Shown: positions 30,526-42,054, numbered from the stretch's first letter. The stretch: 64,000 nucleotides of DNA from Hanleya hanleyi (GCA_036873755.1 JAVTVY010019032.1:1-64000), one strand, 5' to 3'. Made by a program: numbers and translations. Notes: a model not told the origin generated them from the letters alone.

Positions 30526-31139
30526 GAAGGCAGACTAGCGATATTTAACATCAGTTTAATGGATAAATATTAATGAATACCCAGCACGGTATCAATAACA
30601 TAGTTTCCTTAATTCTTTGGAAACAGCAAATGTTAATTAACACATCGCTTGAGAATCTGCCCGAGTGAGATGTTATACCAAAAATATTCGTTATAAAAGC
30701 GGAGAATTTCTTTCGTACGTCTCATAACTTGGCGACGGAATTCTGAAAGCAATCTACACAAGATACAACGCAGTCTAACGGCGCAATTTTCACGTGTTTC
30801 CAAAGTAACTTGGAATAAAATTGTAAGTTGTAGTTTTTATTTATCATGCTTACCATGTCTTGAAATCGAAACAGTTTATTGAAACATTTTACAACAAGAA
30901 TAACAAAAAATGAATTATAACCTCTAGTCTGCATACAAACGATTGCTATTAAGAAATAGTACACCAGTTAAGCTTACAATCATTACTTCCATTAACTGAT
31001 GATATGGTGTACCTATAAATACATAAAATGCGATTAATTGTATCATTCTTTTTACACATTTTAATAAAATTACAATTTTCAACTCTTCCACAGACAACCA
31101 GGATAATGGACCTGCACATTGAACAGCTGCGGAGACGCT
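30526..31139. other. No gene seen, between R2 and R1
   Basis: AT-rich sequence with no recognisable feature. It may belong to R1, since it lies between R1 segments, but copy 1 of R1 does not match it clearly. Confidence 0.4.
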
Positions 31140-32060
31140 GTCGCTTGTGTGCAGGAACCGACCTATTTACCAATATAACCTGACCGATAAACTGACGGAC
31201 GAAATTGTACATAATCGCTTCTTCTTCTCTTCTATTTATATCTCCCTCCGCTCTCTCCTTGTTATTTATTTATTATTTATCTATTTCAAAATATAGCGCT
31301 TGTAAACATCTTGAATGAACTAAGAATTTACCGTGAAATTGAAAGTTGATGAGGTTCGAAACCCGTATGAGAAGGGGCCCTTAAACTACAATACTGATCA
31401 AACTTCAATCCATCTTACAGATATACAAGTCTTGGAATATGAATTACTTATCTGATATCGGTAAGCTTTAGAATTTAATTTGTTTCAGTTATCATGATTA
31501 TTGCACACAATCTTCTTGGTATACATGACAAAAGAGATTATTATAAGGTTAAGGTTTTTATATTGCATTATATCCCATGATATGCATTTGTAAGCTGAGA
31601 ATCAGTCATCAAATAAAAAACATTTTTACGGACAAGTATTTCTTGCAAAAATCATTAACCGGGCACGTGTACGCTCCGTTACAAAATCTGGTTTTCTACT
31701 CCTGGAACTTCTCATGTTGATAAAAAATAATAAGTAATTCAAGTGATCTAAGTCTCTTCAAAACTTCAAAAACTTCTTTTACACAAACTACGCCCGATGG
31801 TGACGATTTTCTTATGTAAGCAGCGGGAGGTTAATTGGCAATAGCCACTTCGAATACACAACGCTTAATAGGTCGACAGCAAGTCCATGGCACGCATGCG
31901 CGTGAAATCGACTACCCCCGAATCAACGGCGGACATGGTCGAGCCAGCTATAATCCCTCAGGTTAATCCGCTTTTCCCTACTGTGTCGGTATCGTACATT
32001 GAACATTTTCATCACCCTAATCTGCGTCTCCTCCCGATTTATACCTCCATGTTCAGACAA
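31140..32060 (-). repeat. Dispersed repeat R1, copy 3, proximal part (PLE-free)
   Basis: 31140-31760 is the reverse complement of about 4834-5390, and 31820-32060 of 2693-2950. Between them the sequence is continuous where copy 1 carries the 1.8-kb PLE. It therefore serves as the empty-site reference for that insertion. Confidence 0.78.
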
Positions 32061-32089
32061 AATAATTACCAAGAATGTAGCAAAATTTG

Positions 32090-32356
32090 TATTTGACTGC
32101 TTCAGTACTACAGATAATTGAATACTGCATAACATTACCATTGTGTAAATCTGTTTAACATATCATTATATATCCGTGCAAATAAGCAAGCAGTATCCGC
32201 CATCAAGTTTTTAATGAGGTATTATGAGTACCCTATCTATTATTTTACTGTGTATATTATGTTATGTCTGTATATTTTGTATGTATATATGCGTGTACAT
32301 GTATGTATGTATCTATGCGTTTTAGCCCATTTCTGGGGCACAATTCATGCAATAAA

Positions 32357-32388
<32 letters not shown>

Positions 32389-32394
32389 AGCAAT
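32090..32394 (+). mobile_element. LINE 3' tail with ATCT microsatellite
   Basis: The end reads GGCACAATTCATGCAATAAA followed by about eight ATCT units (32358-32388). This matches the style of the LINE B end (AATAAAG plus TATC repeats at 2672-2692). Only UTR is visible. Confidence 0.55.
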
Positions 32395-33640
32395 GCATTA
32401 ATCATTAATCATGCCAGTTAACATGGGTGTATCGTTGTTTGGAACATCCGTCCAGGAGGGACGTAGGCCTTTTACATGCTGTTTGAAGCAGAAATATCAT
32501 TTACATTATATATTAGCTTGTACTAGCAGGAAATTTGTATATTTAGTGCGTGAAGTCACAGCCTACTCTTGGAGGTAACGATGACATCCGAAGGGGATGG
32601 AACGGGGAGGAAAATCTCCGACACATCCCCTACCAGTTTTAAACCTGGCCGTGTCATAATCATGTGGGATTTCCGACTCCAGGTTGCAATGTCCAGACCG
32701 TTTAATAGTGTAAAAACAGTCTATGGCATCAGTGCAACAATGCTGTTTTAGCAATTATATCTGCCAGCACGCTAGATACACATCATAATTACAACAAAAT
32801 ATAAACAGAAGTTAACCCACAGACGTGTGAGTAGGAAATAATTTCGCGTCTTGGCAACATCAACACGTATACGCTTGCTTTCGTTCATACTACAAGAATA
32901 CCCTAGTTATGTATTCTAATTTACAGAATATACCAGATGAGAATCTGGATATGTTCGATCCCATCTCAATGGGTGATCCGGGGGAAGGAGGCGTCGGTTC
33001 CCAATGAACAGCGTTGTTTTGGAGATTGAGCTCCAAATACCTGAAGTGGAAAGAAAGTCAGCAAATTGTACTATATTTTAACAAATATACTTTATTCCAT
33101 TCCTACAAACCAATCAACCAACCAACCGATAAACATCTCACGATTGGGCAGTCCAACAATATGCCCTAGTTCACTGTTCTTCTCTGACAGCCCGCTAACT
33201 TTAGTTTGATACAGTCAACTCATAATATTGTATTAGATACGGTGACGTCACAGGGATATTTTTCTCCCACAGGAAGGTCTGTCGTACTACTGGATGGTGA
33301 AAACTTACACGGAGAAGTCAAAGGAAGTGCATGGGTTCATCATACGCACGTATATACACGTGATTTGCTTTGGTTGCACAAACACTATTGCTCACAGTAC
33401 CCAGACAGCCCTGTTTACCTTTCCGAGGAATGAGAAAATTTACCCATAATCCGCAAAGATCAACATTGAACGGAATTTGAACTATCGACATATGTCGATA
33501 CTCTGCATATGTGTGATCGATATGTAAACAATTATGGTCCTATTTAAACATATAAACAGCTGTCGGACATACCGGGCGTCGGACTAATATAAACCAGATG
33601 GCGGTATTTCCATGTACCGTGTTTGTATGTCTTTTAGGGC
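32395..33640. other. No gene seen
   Basis: Two short frames (32569-32751 and 33206-33433 on the plus strand) give no recognisable protein and have no promoter or splice context I can support. A CCAA run (AACCAATCAACCAACCAACC) lies near 33108. Confidence 0.4.
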
Positions 33641-33654
33641 ATACTTGAAATATT

Positions 33655-33842
33655 CGTATGGTTGGCCATCCCTGCCAGAATTCATCACTTAGAGGCTGCC
33701 TGTAATTATTTTGTACCATGGTATAAAATGCCAGGCCTGCCATAATTCGTATTTAGAGGCTGCCTGTAAATAATATATACCATGGTATAAAATGCCAGGC
33801 CTGCCATAATTCGTATTTAGAGGATGCCTGTAATTATTTTGA
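33655..33842 (+). repeat. Tandem repeat, about 60-bp unit, three copies
   Basis: The unit contains CCAGGCCTGCCATAATTCG, TATTTAGAGGCTGCC and ACCATGGTATAAAATG. Three imperfect copies lie head to tail just before the duplicated promoter region of the zinc-finger gene. Confidence 0.8.
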
Positions 33843-33882
33843 CCCCGGCGCGCACCGTGTAAAGGTTTCCACCGCAACGCTA

Positions 33883-34428
33883 GGGGTCAAAGGTCAGTTC
33901 CGGTCACCTTTAGCGACGTACACCAATCAGAAGCGAGTATTTCAAACCCGTCACAGAGCTCTCGTCCAATCAGAAGCGAGTATTTTGACCCGGTGCATTA
34001 TGGGACATATCCAAGGTGGCGGATCCAACATGGCGGCTCCAAAATGGCGGCGTATGTCAGAGCAATAGCACAAAAGCAACATTTGTTTGAACGCATCATT
34101 AAACGACGTTAAAGCGCTAAGAAAGTATGTTAAGGCGTTGAGACGGGCGTTAAGGCGTTGAGACGGGCGTTAAGGCGTTCAGACGGGCGTTAAGGCGTTC
34201 AGACGGGCGTTAAGGCGTTCAGACGGGCGTTAAGGCGTAACGACTGGCGTTGACGGGCGTCGCTGCATTTCGATGAATTGGTGTCAATTCCATGGAAATC
34301 AGAGCTTCTGAGCTAATTCACCAGGGCGTTGAAGTGTTAAGCTAAGCGTTGACGGACGTTACTGTCTATAAAAGCGAGCGTATTTCCAAAAACACGCACA
34401 GTCGACGTTCAACCGACCTTCGCACGCC
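33883..34428 (+). repeat. Upstream promoter-like repeat, copy 1
   Basis: A 546-bp unit starting GGGGTCAAAGGTCAGTTCC, followed head to tail by copy 2. It contains two CCAATCAGAAGCGAGTATT blocks (CCAAT boxes), AAAATGGCGG-type blocks (YY1-like), a minisatellite of about six GTTAAGGCGTTGAGACGGGC-like units, and a TATA box TATAAAAG at 34367-34374. After the TATA box it ends without an ORF, so it may drive nothing or be an alternative upstream promoter. Confidence 0.75.
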
Positions 34429-34940
34429 GGGGTCAAAGGTCAGTTCCGGTCACCTTTAGCGACGTACACCAATCAGAAGCGAGTATTTCAAATCCGTCAC
34501 AGAGCTCTCGTCCAATCAGAAGCGAGTATTTTGACCCGGTGCATTATGGGACATATCCAAGATGGCGGTTCCAAAATGGCGGATCCAACATGGCGGCTCC
34601 AAAATGGCGGCGTATGTCAGAGCAATAGCACAAAAGCAACATTTGTTTGAATGCATCATTAAACGACGTTAAGGCGTTAAGAAAGTGTGTTAAGGCGTTG
34701 AGACGGGCGTTAAGGCGTTGAGACGGGCGTTAAGGCGTTCAGATGGGCGTTAAGGCGTAACGACGGGCGTTGACGGGCGTCGCTGCATTTCGATGAATTG
34801 GTGTCAATTCCATGGAAATCAGAGCTTCTGAGCTAATTCACCAGGGCGTTGAAGCGTTAAGCTAAGCGTTGACGGGCGTTACTGTCTATACAAGCGAGCG
34901 TATTTCCAAAACCACGCACAGTCGACGTTCAACCGTCAAC
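34429..34940 (+). promoter_or_regulatory. Promoter of the zinc-finger gene (upstream repeat, copy 2)
   Basis: Second copy of the 546-bp unit, ending at the start codon. It carries two CCAAT boxes (near 34470 and 34512), four ATGGCGG blocks (34560-34612), about three units of the GTTAAGGCGTTGAGACGGGC minisatellite, and TATACAAG (34887-34894) where copy 1 has TATAAAAG. The ATG lies 47 bp after the TATA-like box, so the 5' UTR would be short. Assignment is by motif and position. Confidence 0.6.
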
Positions 34941-35471
34941 ATGACTTATACTTGCTCTGAGTGCGAACGCACGTTCACCAGACATTACGATATGATGCGA
35001 CACCAGAAAACTATACATGGGATTGAAGACTCTGAGGAGTCCGTTGAGGCGGATGCTGATACAGAGACTGCTGAGAGTGTACCGACTGATACCGAAACAG
35101 AGATTGCTGAGATTCTATCTAGTGATGCGGGGAGCTTGACCTCAGATAGTCAGCATACGTCCGTGGAAAGCGAGGCAGAACCTACCTTCTGGGATCGTAT
35201 TGTGACAGCAGCTATCAATACTTACGCTGCAGCCGGAGAGGATAATTTACAACAGACGTACACCCAAATGCGCCCCCGCATCAGGAAAACAGCCATGGCG
35301 ATCTATGAACAGTATACCTTACTACCGCTTGAAATGAAAGGCGATCCCACGCACAGGTCCATCATGAAGACCGAACCCACCGAGGCCCGGGAAAATGCGA
35401 TCAGAATGCGCAAACAACTGTTTCAGGACATGCTGCCCGAAAAATATCCAGGCCTGTCCGACGATGATTAG
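34941..35471 (+). CDS. Small acidic single C2H2 zinc-finger protein
   Basis: This intact 176-residue frame starts MTYTCSECERTFTRHYDMM. The N-terminal C2H2 finger is CSEC...H-x4-H (CX2CX12HX4H, residues 5-26). An acidic Glu/Asp/Thr/Ser-rich stretch follows (about 30-85), then a predicted helical C-terminal region (FWDRIVTAAINTYAAAG...) with the phrase LEMKGDPTHRSIMKT and a final REN-AIRMRKQLFQ helix. From memory, multi-copy invertebrate proteins pair one N-terminal C2H2 finger with a C-terminal DPTH-x-x-IM segment; their role is not known to me. I chose this ATG because the upstream in-frame sequence is promoter repeat. AATAAA overlaps the stop region (35472) and recurs at 35671. The flanking repeats suggest a multi-copy or mobile locus. 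Confidence 0.75.
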   Translation: MTYTCSECERTFTRHYDMMRHQKTIHGIEDSEESVEADADTETAESVPTDTETEIAEILSSDAGSLTSDSQHTSVESEAEPTFWDRIVTAAINTYAAAGEDNLQQTYTQMRPRIRKTAMAIYEQYTLLPLEMKGDPTHRSIMKTEPTEARENAIRMRKQLFQDMLPEKYPGLSDDD

Positions 35472-35670
35472 AATAAACGGTTCAGAGCGAACATGGTCGA
35501 AGATGGAACTTGCTGAAATGGCGACTTCTGATTGGACAAGAATACATCTAACGGACAGGAACGAATATGACAGATGCAAATGGTGGCCTCTGATTGGGCA
35601 AGAGTCTTTTTGAGTTGTAAACATACCCAACGCGGCTCCCCCAGCGTGGGTATGCTGTAACATTGGGGAA

Positions 35671-35676
35671 AATAAA
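35671..35676 (+). terminator. Polyadenylation signal of the zinc-finger gene
   Basis: AATAAA 200 bases after the stop codon. Another AATAAA begins one base after the stop (35472-35477) and is less plausible because it is so close. Confidence 0.45.
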
Positions 35677-35699
35677 CTATATGAAAAAACTTCTTGTTG

Positions 35700-35711
35700 C
35701 TGTTGTTCTCT

Positions 35712-35742
<31 letters not shown>
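35700..35742 (+). repeat. TTG microsatellite
   Basis: About ten TTG units with interruptions, downstream of the zinc-finger gene. Confidence 0.9.
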
Positions 35743-35754
35743 CTCTCTCCGGTC

Positions 35755-36050
35755 TATATCATGGCGTCAAGGCGTTATGTTAGAGCGTTAAGGCGTAACG
35801 ACGGGCGTCGACGGGCGTCACTGCATTTCGAAGAATTAGTGACAATTCCATGGAATATCTCCGGTCTATATCATGGCGTCAAGGCGTTATGTTAGAGCGT
35901 TAAGGCGTAACGACGGGCGTCGACAGGCGTCACTGCATTTCGAAGAATTAGTGACAATTCCATGGAATATCTAGAAAATCAGAACTTCTGAGCTATTTCA
36001 CCAGGGCGTTGAAGCGTTAAGCTTGGCGTTGGCGGACGTTGCTATAAGTT
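35755..36050 (+). repeat. Downstream copies of the zinc-finger promoter repeat
   Basis: Two tandem units of about 112 bp (GGTCTATATCATGGCGTCAAG ... TCCATGGAATATCT). The second continues into AGAACTTCTGAGC-type sequence and GGGCGTTGAAGCGTTAAGC, all shared with the upstream repeats at 34200-34350 and 34750-34880. The gene is thus flanked on both sides by related repeats in the same orientation. Confidence 0.75.
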
Positions 36051-36213
36051 CTATGAGCATAATGCATGAAACTGACTTTGAACACCGTATTAGCCAATCA
36101 TTGGCCTGGAATGGAGCCAAAGGTAACCCATCCATGTCCAGAAAACATTACCCGGGTGTACACGAACCCAGATGTAGGCGCGGACGTCAGCGAAAGCACA
36201 CCGTGAGTACCCC

Positions 36214-36302
36214 AATTCGATTGGCTGATTGTTCGACCGCTGATTGGTTCATTTTCTCGACCGCTGATTGGCTCTTTTTCTCGACCGCTGATTGGTCCAA
36301 AT
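36214..36302 (-). promoter_or_regulatory. Array of inverted CCAAT boxes
   Basis: CGACCGCTGATTGG occurs three times at a spacing of about 30 bp, with a fourth partial GGCTGATTG at the start. On the minus strand each is CCAATCAGCGGTCG, an NF-Y type box. Similar boxes lie in the zinc-finger promoter. No gene is seen immediately downstream on the minus strand. Confidence 0.65.
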
Positions 36303-36309
36303 GGAACTG

Positions 36310-36690
36310 CCCATCTTTCCCAGGTTAATCTAGAATCCCCTTTTTGTGCTCAAGCTCTGACTATATCGATGCCGCAACATGATGACGTCACCGATGACGT
36401 CACAGGTGACGTGAACAACCCTGAAATCGGAGTCTACACCCCGAGAGCTACAAGATGACACCTTCCAGGACGCTTTCGAACCGTGAATAGCCCATCTCGA
36501 CCCCAAATACCTTCACGTACTGCCCCAAAATGGCCACTTTACTATAGTATGGGACTATATGGGTCTCGGTGACTTTTTTCAAAAATTTCACCGTTTCGCT
36601 CCGGGACACTTCCTATCATGTTTGTCTTGACGAGACTAACAAAACGAGACCCCACAACCTATACCGCAAATATCGAGAAGTAGGTTTCCC
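36310..36690. other. Diverged unit of the large-arm repeat family
   Basis: Between the CCAAT array and the tandem units, 36380-36540 (GATGACGTCACCGATGACGTC ... CAAAATGGCCACTTTACT) resembles one unit of the internal repeat of the large arms near 40090-40270. I see no gene. Confidence 0.5.
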
Positions 36691-36694
36691 AGGA

Positions 36695-37200
36695 TGGTCC
36701 TATACCCCCATACCCCATATAGGCATTTTCCCATAATTTAGAATAAAGTCCGTGTTCCGTATTTTTTCAGGAAAATTTTTACATACACCCACCCTGGAAC
36801 TAGGGGGAGATAACTCTATTGATAGGCGAGCCCCGTTAAGCCCGGCGACCTATATACCCCCCTACCCCATATAGGTATTTTCCCGGATTTTACGATAAAG
36901 TCCGTGTTCCGTATTTTTTTTCAGGAAAAATTTTACATGCACCCACCCAGCCATCAAATACCCCTTCACATAGGCTTCACTTGGATATCTCATACAACTC
37001 CATCGGACCATTAGTAACTCCCCTAGCTCCCAAAACGTCTATTTCCATAAACTTGGGCCACCGCGCATGCGCAGAATGCTGCTACTTCAACCCCACACCC
37101 ATCCCATCAGATGCCCCTTCACGAATGCTTCACTTTGATACCTCACTCGACCACATCGGTCCATTAGTGCCTCCCCTAGCTCCAAAACGTCTATTTAGGT
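36695..37200 (+). repeat. Two short tandem duplications
   Basis: 36700-36800 and 36845-36950 repeat a block with CCCATATAGG, AAGTCCGTGTTCCGTATTTT and ACACCCACCC, about 145 bp apart. Further on, 36972-37040 and 37125-37195 repeat TCACTTGATAC-like and TCCCCTAGCTCC phrases. Both belong to the same diverged repeat neighbourhood as the large arms. Confidence 0.65.
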
Positions 37201-37227
37201 ATTCCCCGTAAACATTAAGACCCACAG

Positions 37228-37452
37228 AACGCCGCCATCTTGCACCCACAGAACACGCCGCCATCTTGCACCCACACGCCGCCATCTTGCACCCACAGAA
37301 CGCGCCGCCATCTTGCACCCACACGCCGCCATCTTGCACCCACACGCCGCCATCTTGCACCCACAGAATGCGCCGCCATCTTGCACCCACACGCCGCAAT
37401 CTTGCACCCACAGAACGCGCCGCCATCTTGCACCCACACGCCGCCATTTTGT
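37228..37452 (-). repeat. Ten-unit array of YY1-like sites
   Basis: The unit CGCCGCCATCTTGCACCCACA, 21 to 28 bp long, is repeated ten times. Eight units hold an exact CCGCCATCTTG (CAAGATGGCGG on the minus strand, the YY1 consensus), one has CAATCTTG and the last CCATTTTG. Frames on either strand are open only because of the repeat (CMHPHAAIL- and GARWRRV-type readings), so I do not call proteins. Confidence 0.85.
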
Positions 37453-38744
37453 TTGTTTACTTTTTGCGGAGACATACCGGACAATAAACGCTCGACCCTG
37501 GGGTCGCACTGATCCTAGACTCGTCATAATAAGATCGTACAACACCTATAGGGCATCTTTATTATTATTATATGTCTTAGAGGGCTGGTTGAGGGTAATG
37601 TGAGGGTTTTTTCTCCCCGTGACCTCCCCACCGCCTCGTTTCCTCCCTTGCATCCAAAGTGTACAGATGGCGCCAACATAGGAAGTTGTGACGTCATAGT
37701 TACATCCGGGGAGAGTGTGGCTTTAAATCAATGTTATATACTACTGACATATGTATCTGATTTCTTCCCGAGGCCTACAACCTGTTGCAGTTCAATTTAT
37801 ACCTGGTTTAATTTGGGGGAATATTCAACATGCATCATATTATCACAGAAGGGACTACTATGTTACACTGATTATAGGTTTGGCAACTTGGGGTTAAAAT
37901 TACAAATGTGGTCCGGGTTTCATTGATAAAAAATAGATCCTTTGTTGTATACATTGGAGAGAGTGCAAAAATATGAGCCGCAAATCCAAGCCTGGAGTCA
38001 CGCGTCAAATGCGCCTGCCGCTGCTATCTGGGCACATTCATTCAGGACTAATTTCATTTATCTCGGGAATCCAGGATTGGACTTTTTCAATGTAAGTTTA
38101 TCAGGGAAGACATCTACTGAGCCACACGTAAAGAAGATGTATAGTATTCATGCAAGAATACACGTAACTTTGCCATGAAAAACATTCTGGATAATTATCG
38201 ACACAGGATAATGATAAAATGATTAGATTAGATAACTAACCTCACCCTGATATAATAAATTCACAATGTATCACTGACTCGATGGGCTAAAATGAGACGA
38301 GGCAGCGTAACTTCCCCCAGTCATTCCCCTTCCCTCATACCCCATCTCATCACCCCACACCAATATGTTGAATTATGTCATTGGGAAGATATACCGCCGT
38401 TTATTTGAAAATGCCACGGTATGCAGGTATGCGTTGAATGGAACGTTCATGTAATATCCCCAGTATTAATACTTTCGACTCCTCATTAATTATGACATAT
38501 ACACTTATTCCATATCTGCCTGTATAACTGGGTGTGTGTTCGCGACATTTATAGACACCAAATTTGTTTGAGATATCAATCTACTACGATTCGATTTAGA
38601 ATAAAAAAAAACTTTGAACACTTAGCATAGAATTATGGTAAGTCTGAAGATGAAACTAAGATGTTTTAAGATGAAGTCCAATATAAAACATTAAGAATGC
38701 CTTGAATATAAAGGGCCATACTGCACCCCACATCAAGTTTTCTC
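37453..38744. other. No gene seen
   Basis: Sequence between the YY1-like array and the right arm of the large inverted repeat. Frames at 37600-37926 and 37942-38178 give no recognisable protein. Confidence 0.4.
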
Positions 38745-40615
38745 TCGTATTCAAAGTAACTTGAGCTGATCACATCCTAGAACACCTTTACTCGGCAAAA
38801 CAGATCAGATCTACAACTTATCTGGACGTTTGGGCCCTTCATGCTGATTTCCGCTCATATTTGGTGATTAACAGTAGATATGGATAGTTAAACCTCGCTG
38901 TCGTCTGGGCGTTACCGATAATGCCGATAACAGACACACCCGTCCTGCCTCGCGAACATTTATCTCTACCACTGCTTCGGGCCTTCACATCAAAGATCGA
39001 CCGCCGAGATATAATCGGTGATTTCCTTATTTGTCACCACTAGCGGAAACACATTTGGGGCATCTAAACGCTGATTTTTACAATCGTCACCAGTATAATT
39101 AGTTTAAGGGAACGATAACACTGGTGACATTAAGGAAAATCAGCAGTATGGGTTTGTATCAAAACGGAACGCACAATACCGCTAGTGGTGACGTTTTCTT
39201 GAAATCAGCGATTGCGTCGAAACAAGATCAGTAGGAAAAGGGACCAAGTTACTGGTGATTTTTTGGCACTTTGTCACCACAGCTTGTTCACAGTGACACC
39301 CTGTACACTATAGCCCGTAGTGCATATGGTACACCAGGATGCATGCGATGATTCCAGTCCAATCCGATGCTACCCCACGAGCCCTTCACTACGAAACCCC
39401 ACACAAACCATTCGGACTACGAATGGTCCACCTAGAACCTAAAATCCCATTCAAGTGCCCCTTTTCCACTATTTGCTGTCTGCGCATTCTAGCCATATCC
39501 CCTACTTCTATGACACACCGGACCAGTCGGACGCTGTTCCGCGAAAGCTTCGATATGATACCCCACACGTCCCATTGGGACCAAGAATGGTCCCTCAGTC
39601 TCTCAAACACACCACTACGCACCCCTAAAATGGCTACGAGGGCTTCAAGATGACACCCTACACTCCATCTTTGAATGAGATATAGGACATCAATCTCTCA
39701 GATATACCCCTGCGCACCTCCAGAATGACCACTTTACTTACTACACCCCAACTGCGCATGCGCAGATTGGCCTGAATTCCAATGAAAACACGCCTATCTG
39801 ACTATCACATGAAAGCTTCACTAGGATACCCCAACCTGTCCATTTGGACCAAACATGGGTCCCTTGATTGCCGAAACATGTCATTGCCCACCCCCAAAAT
39901 GACATCTTTTGTTGCTACTGCTCAACTGCGCATGAGTAGCACGATGCGACTTCCAACAAAAACCATACCATTCGTCATCTACATGCAGAGAGTTACAAGA
40001 TGACACCCCACACGGTCCATTTAGACCACGGATGGTCCATCTCTACCCCAAAAACCTTCCTTCAAACCCTCAAAATGCCTACTTTGTCTACTACTCCTAC
40101 TGATGACGTCACCAATGACGTCACAGGTGGAGATCCTTCAAGTCGTGGTCTACATACCGACGGCTTCACTTTGACACCTCACACGACGCATTCGAACCAA
40201 GAATGGTCCCTCAATCGCTCAAGCACACCCTCACGCACCCCAAAACGCCCACTTTCGCTACTACTCCTACTTTTGTATGTATGGTCCCTGTGTGACGTCA
40301 TACCCAACAAATAGTGATATTATCTTGTAAATATTCGATGCAGCAATCAATGCTGAATAATATGTGGCCAACATTATAAAGATTGGATAATAATTATGGA
40401 AGATTAGACTATTCTTGTAACCCTACCCCCTATTGTCACAAAAATTGTACTTATTAACACAGGAGTAATTTCAGAGTGATTAAATGGGTAGTGAGTCCCA
40501 GTTTATCGACTGTTAACAAATTGTTTCTTATTTGACATGTCCTAAAGCACATAAAAAACATAGTTTCGGTCTGTAGTGGGGGGGTGCAAGGTGAGCCCCT
40601 GTAGCTCACGGACTA
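38745..40615 (-). repeat. Large inverted repeat, right arm
   Basis: Reverse complement of 24026-25870, ending at GTAGCTCACGGACTA. Internal units of about 200 bp are present (39360-40270), with one more unit than the left arm. The arms enclose 12.9 kb that includes the zinc-finger locus. Confidence 0.8.
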
Positions 40616-42054
40616 CATGGACAGGAAAGACAGCTGTTCTGACGTAAGAAAGATACGAATTATCATGCAGAAGTACTGGCCTTCTCCACAAAGCCCAGAC
40701 AGTCTTTCTCAAACCTGATCAGCCGTCGATTTTGCATCGGAATTAATTTGAGATTTATCTAGCGCCTACGACAATACTATCTGTTTTCATCAGGAAATAC
40801 AGAAGTGTTTTGACTCTGTTGTATTGAAAGATAACAGAACGCTTGTACTGTACTGAAGTCTTGTTTAACAAAGTTCTTGCAAGATTTAGGATGAAAACAT
40901 GCGCCCTAGATTAGTTAACAGTGTGTGATAAATGAGATACAATATTCTCCAACTCCTTAAACCAATGATAACGTATAAAATAATATAATGGGAAAATGAT
41001 ACTCAATTATTATCTCAAGTCATACGCGTGTTTACAGTAAAGTCCACTTGAGGATACATTGATACAGAGTTCAGGCAGCACTCGGCGTCACACGTGTTTC
41101 ATTACTGGAAACGATAAATCACCGCCATACGATTGACCGTCCTGAAGAATTCGCGTCCCTCGCAAAACATTGCGATATCAACCCGCAATTAATGTCAGTT
41201 CATCCGAAATCGCCATCCACACGGTGACATATGTCATACCTGATAAGTTAAACAGGAAATTGTGATCCTATTGAAGTACTAGGATTCACAGCCTACAGCC
41301 CAGTTAGTATCGAATCGATTCGGACCTCACATAATGTTAGTATCTGTGGTGATATTGCTTCATCATACACCAATGTCCCGACTTATAAAATATATAAATG
41401 TAACATAACGTTATTGGTTAGCTAGGTAGCTCTGGTGAGTTGTTCTCTTCTACGTACACTCACAGCCCTGGTGCCAAACCATTCCGGATCCTTCGAGGTT
41501 GGGAAGTATATGTTTGGCCCTAGTTGCCGATACCGTTTGCTACAACAATTAAGGGATTCAAGTGTTCATCATCTTGCCTTTCTATTCAGTCCTTTCCAAG
41601 AAACGGTTTCAGTTGAGCTCAATGGCAGACCGACACTCTTAATAACCACTATTCATATGCGTTATTGAATCACATATTCTCGGCTCACGGGTTACACAAA
41701 CACCCGCCAGCTTACTTGTGTAGATAAATTTGAACAGTTTTTTTCTATACAATGGCTATATATCAGGGCAAGGTGATACAGATTCGAATTCGTTTTTGTG
41801 GCAAATCGGCGTCGTCAAATTAAGTCCAGCAGATACTTCCAGTCTCGAGAGCTCGGCAATGGTTTGGCTCCGGGGTTGTGAATGTACGTAGAAAAGAACA
41901 CCACCAACAGAGCTATCCTATAGAATACGAGTTGACTGATACGATAGTACAGCATAGACCAAGACACATGACCAGTGTTAATTACACACAACACCTAGTT
42001 TGGGTACAGAACTTGAGGCAATGTAAGCTCGTCCCTTCCAAATGATATCTAGTG
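40616..42054. other. 3' flank of the amidase gene, no other gene seen
   Basis: No recognisable coding region. The frame at 41435-41668 is not similar to anything I know. I found no AATAAA on the minus strand close to the amidase stop, so the polyadenylation site is unassigned. Confidence 0.4.

Noticed and set aside
32340..32394. ATCT repeat run considered as a CRISPR-like or regulatory array
   Set aside because: It is a simple microsatellite at a LINE 3' end with no spacers.
35322..35714. 130-codon frame antisense to the zinc-finger gene
   Set aside because: It overlaps the plus-strand finger protein and its 3' UTR and shows no domain.
37195..37545. Several overlapping long frames on both strands with repeats such as GARWRRVGARWRR and CMHPHAAIL
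   Set aside because: They are translations of the YY1-like tandem array, whose unit length keeps frames open; no start context or domain supports them.
41435..41668. Possible small gene downstream of the amidase
   Set aside because: No recognisable domain, no splice or promoter context and ordinary length for a chance frame.
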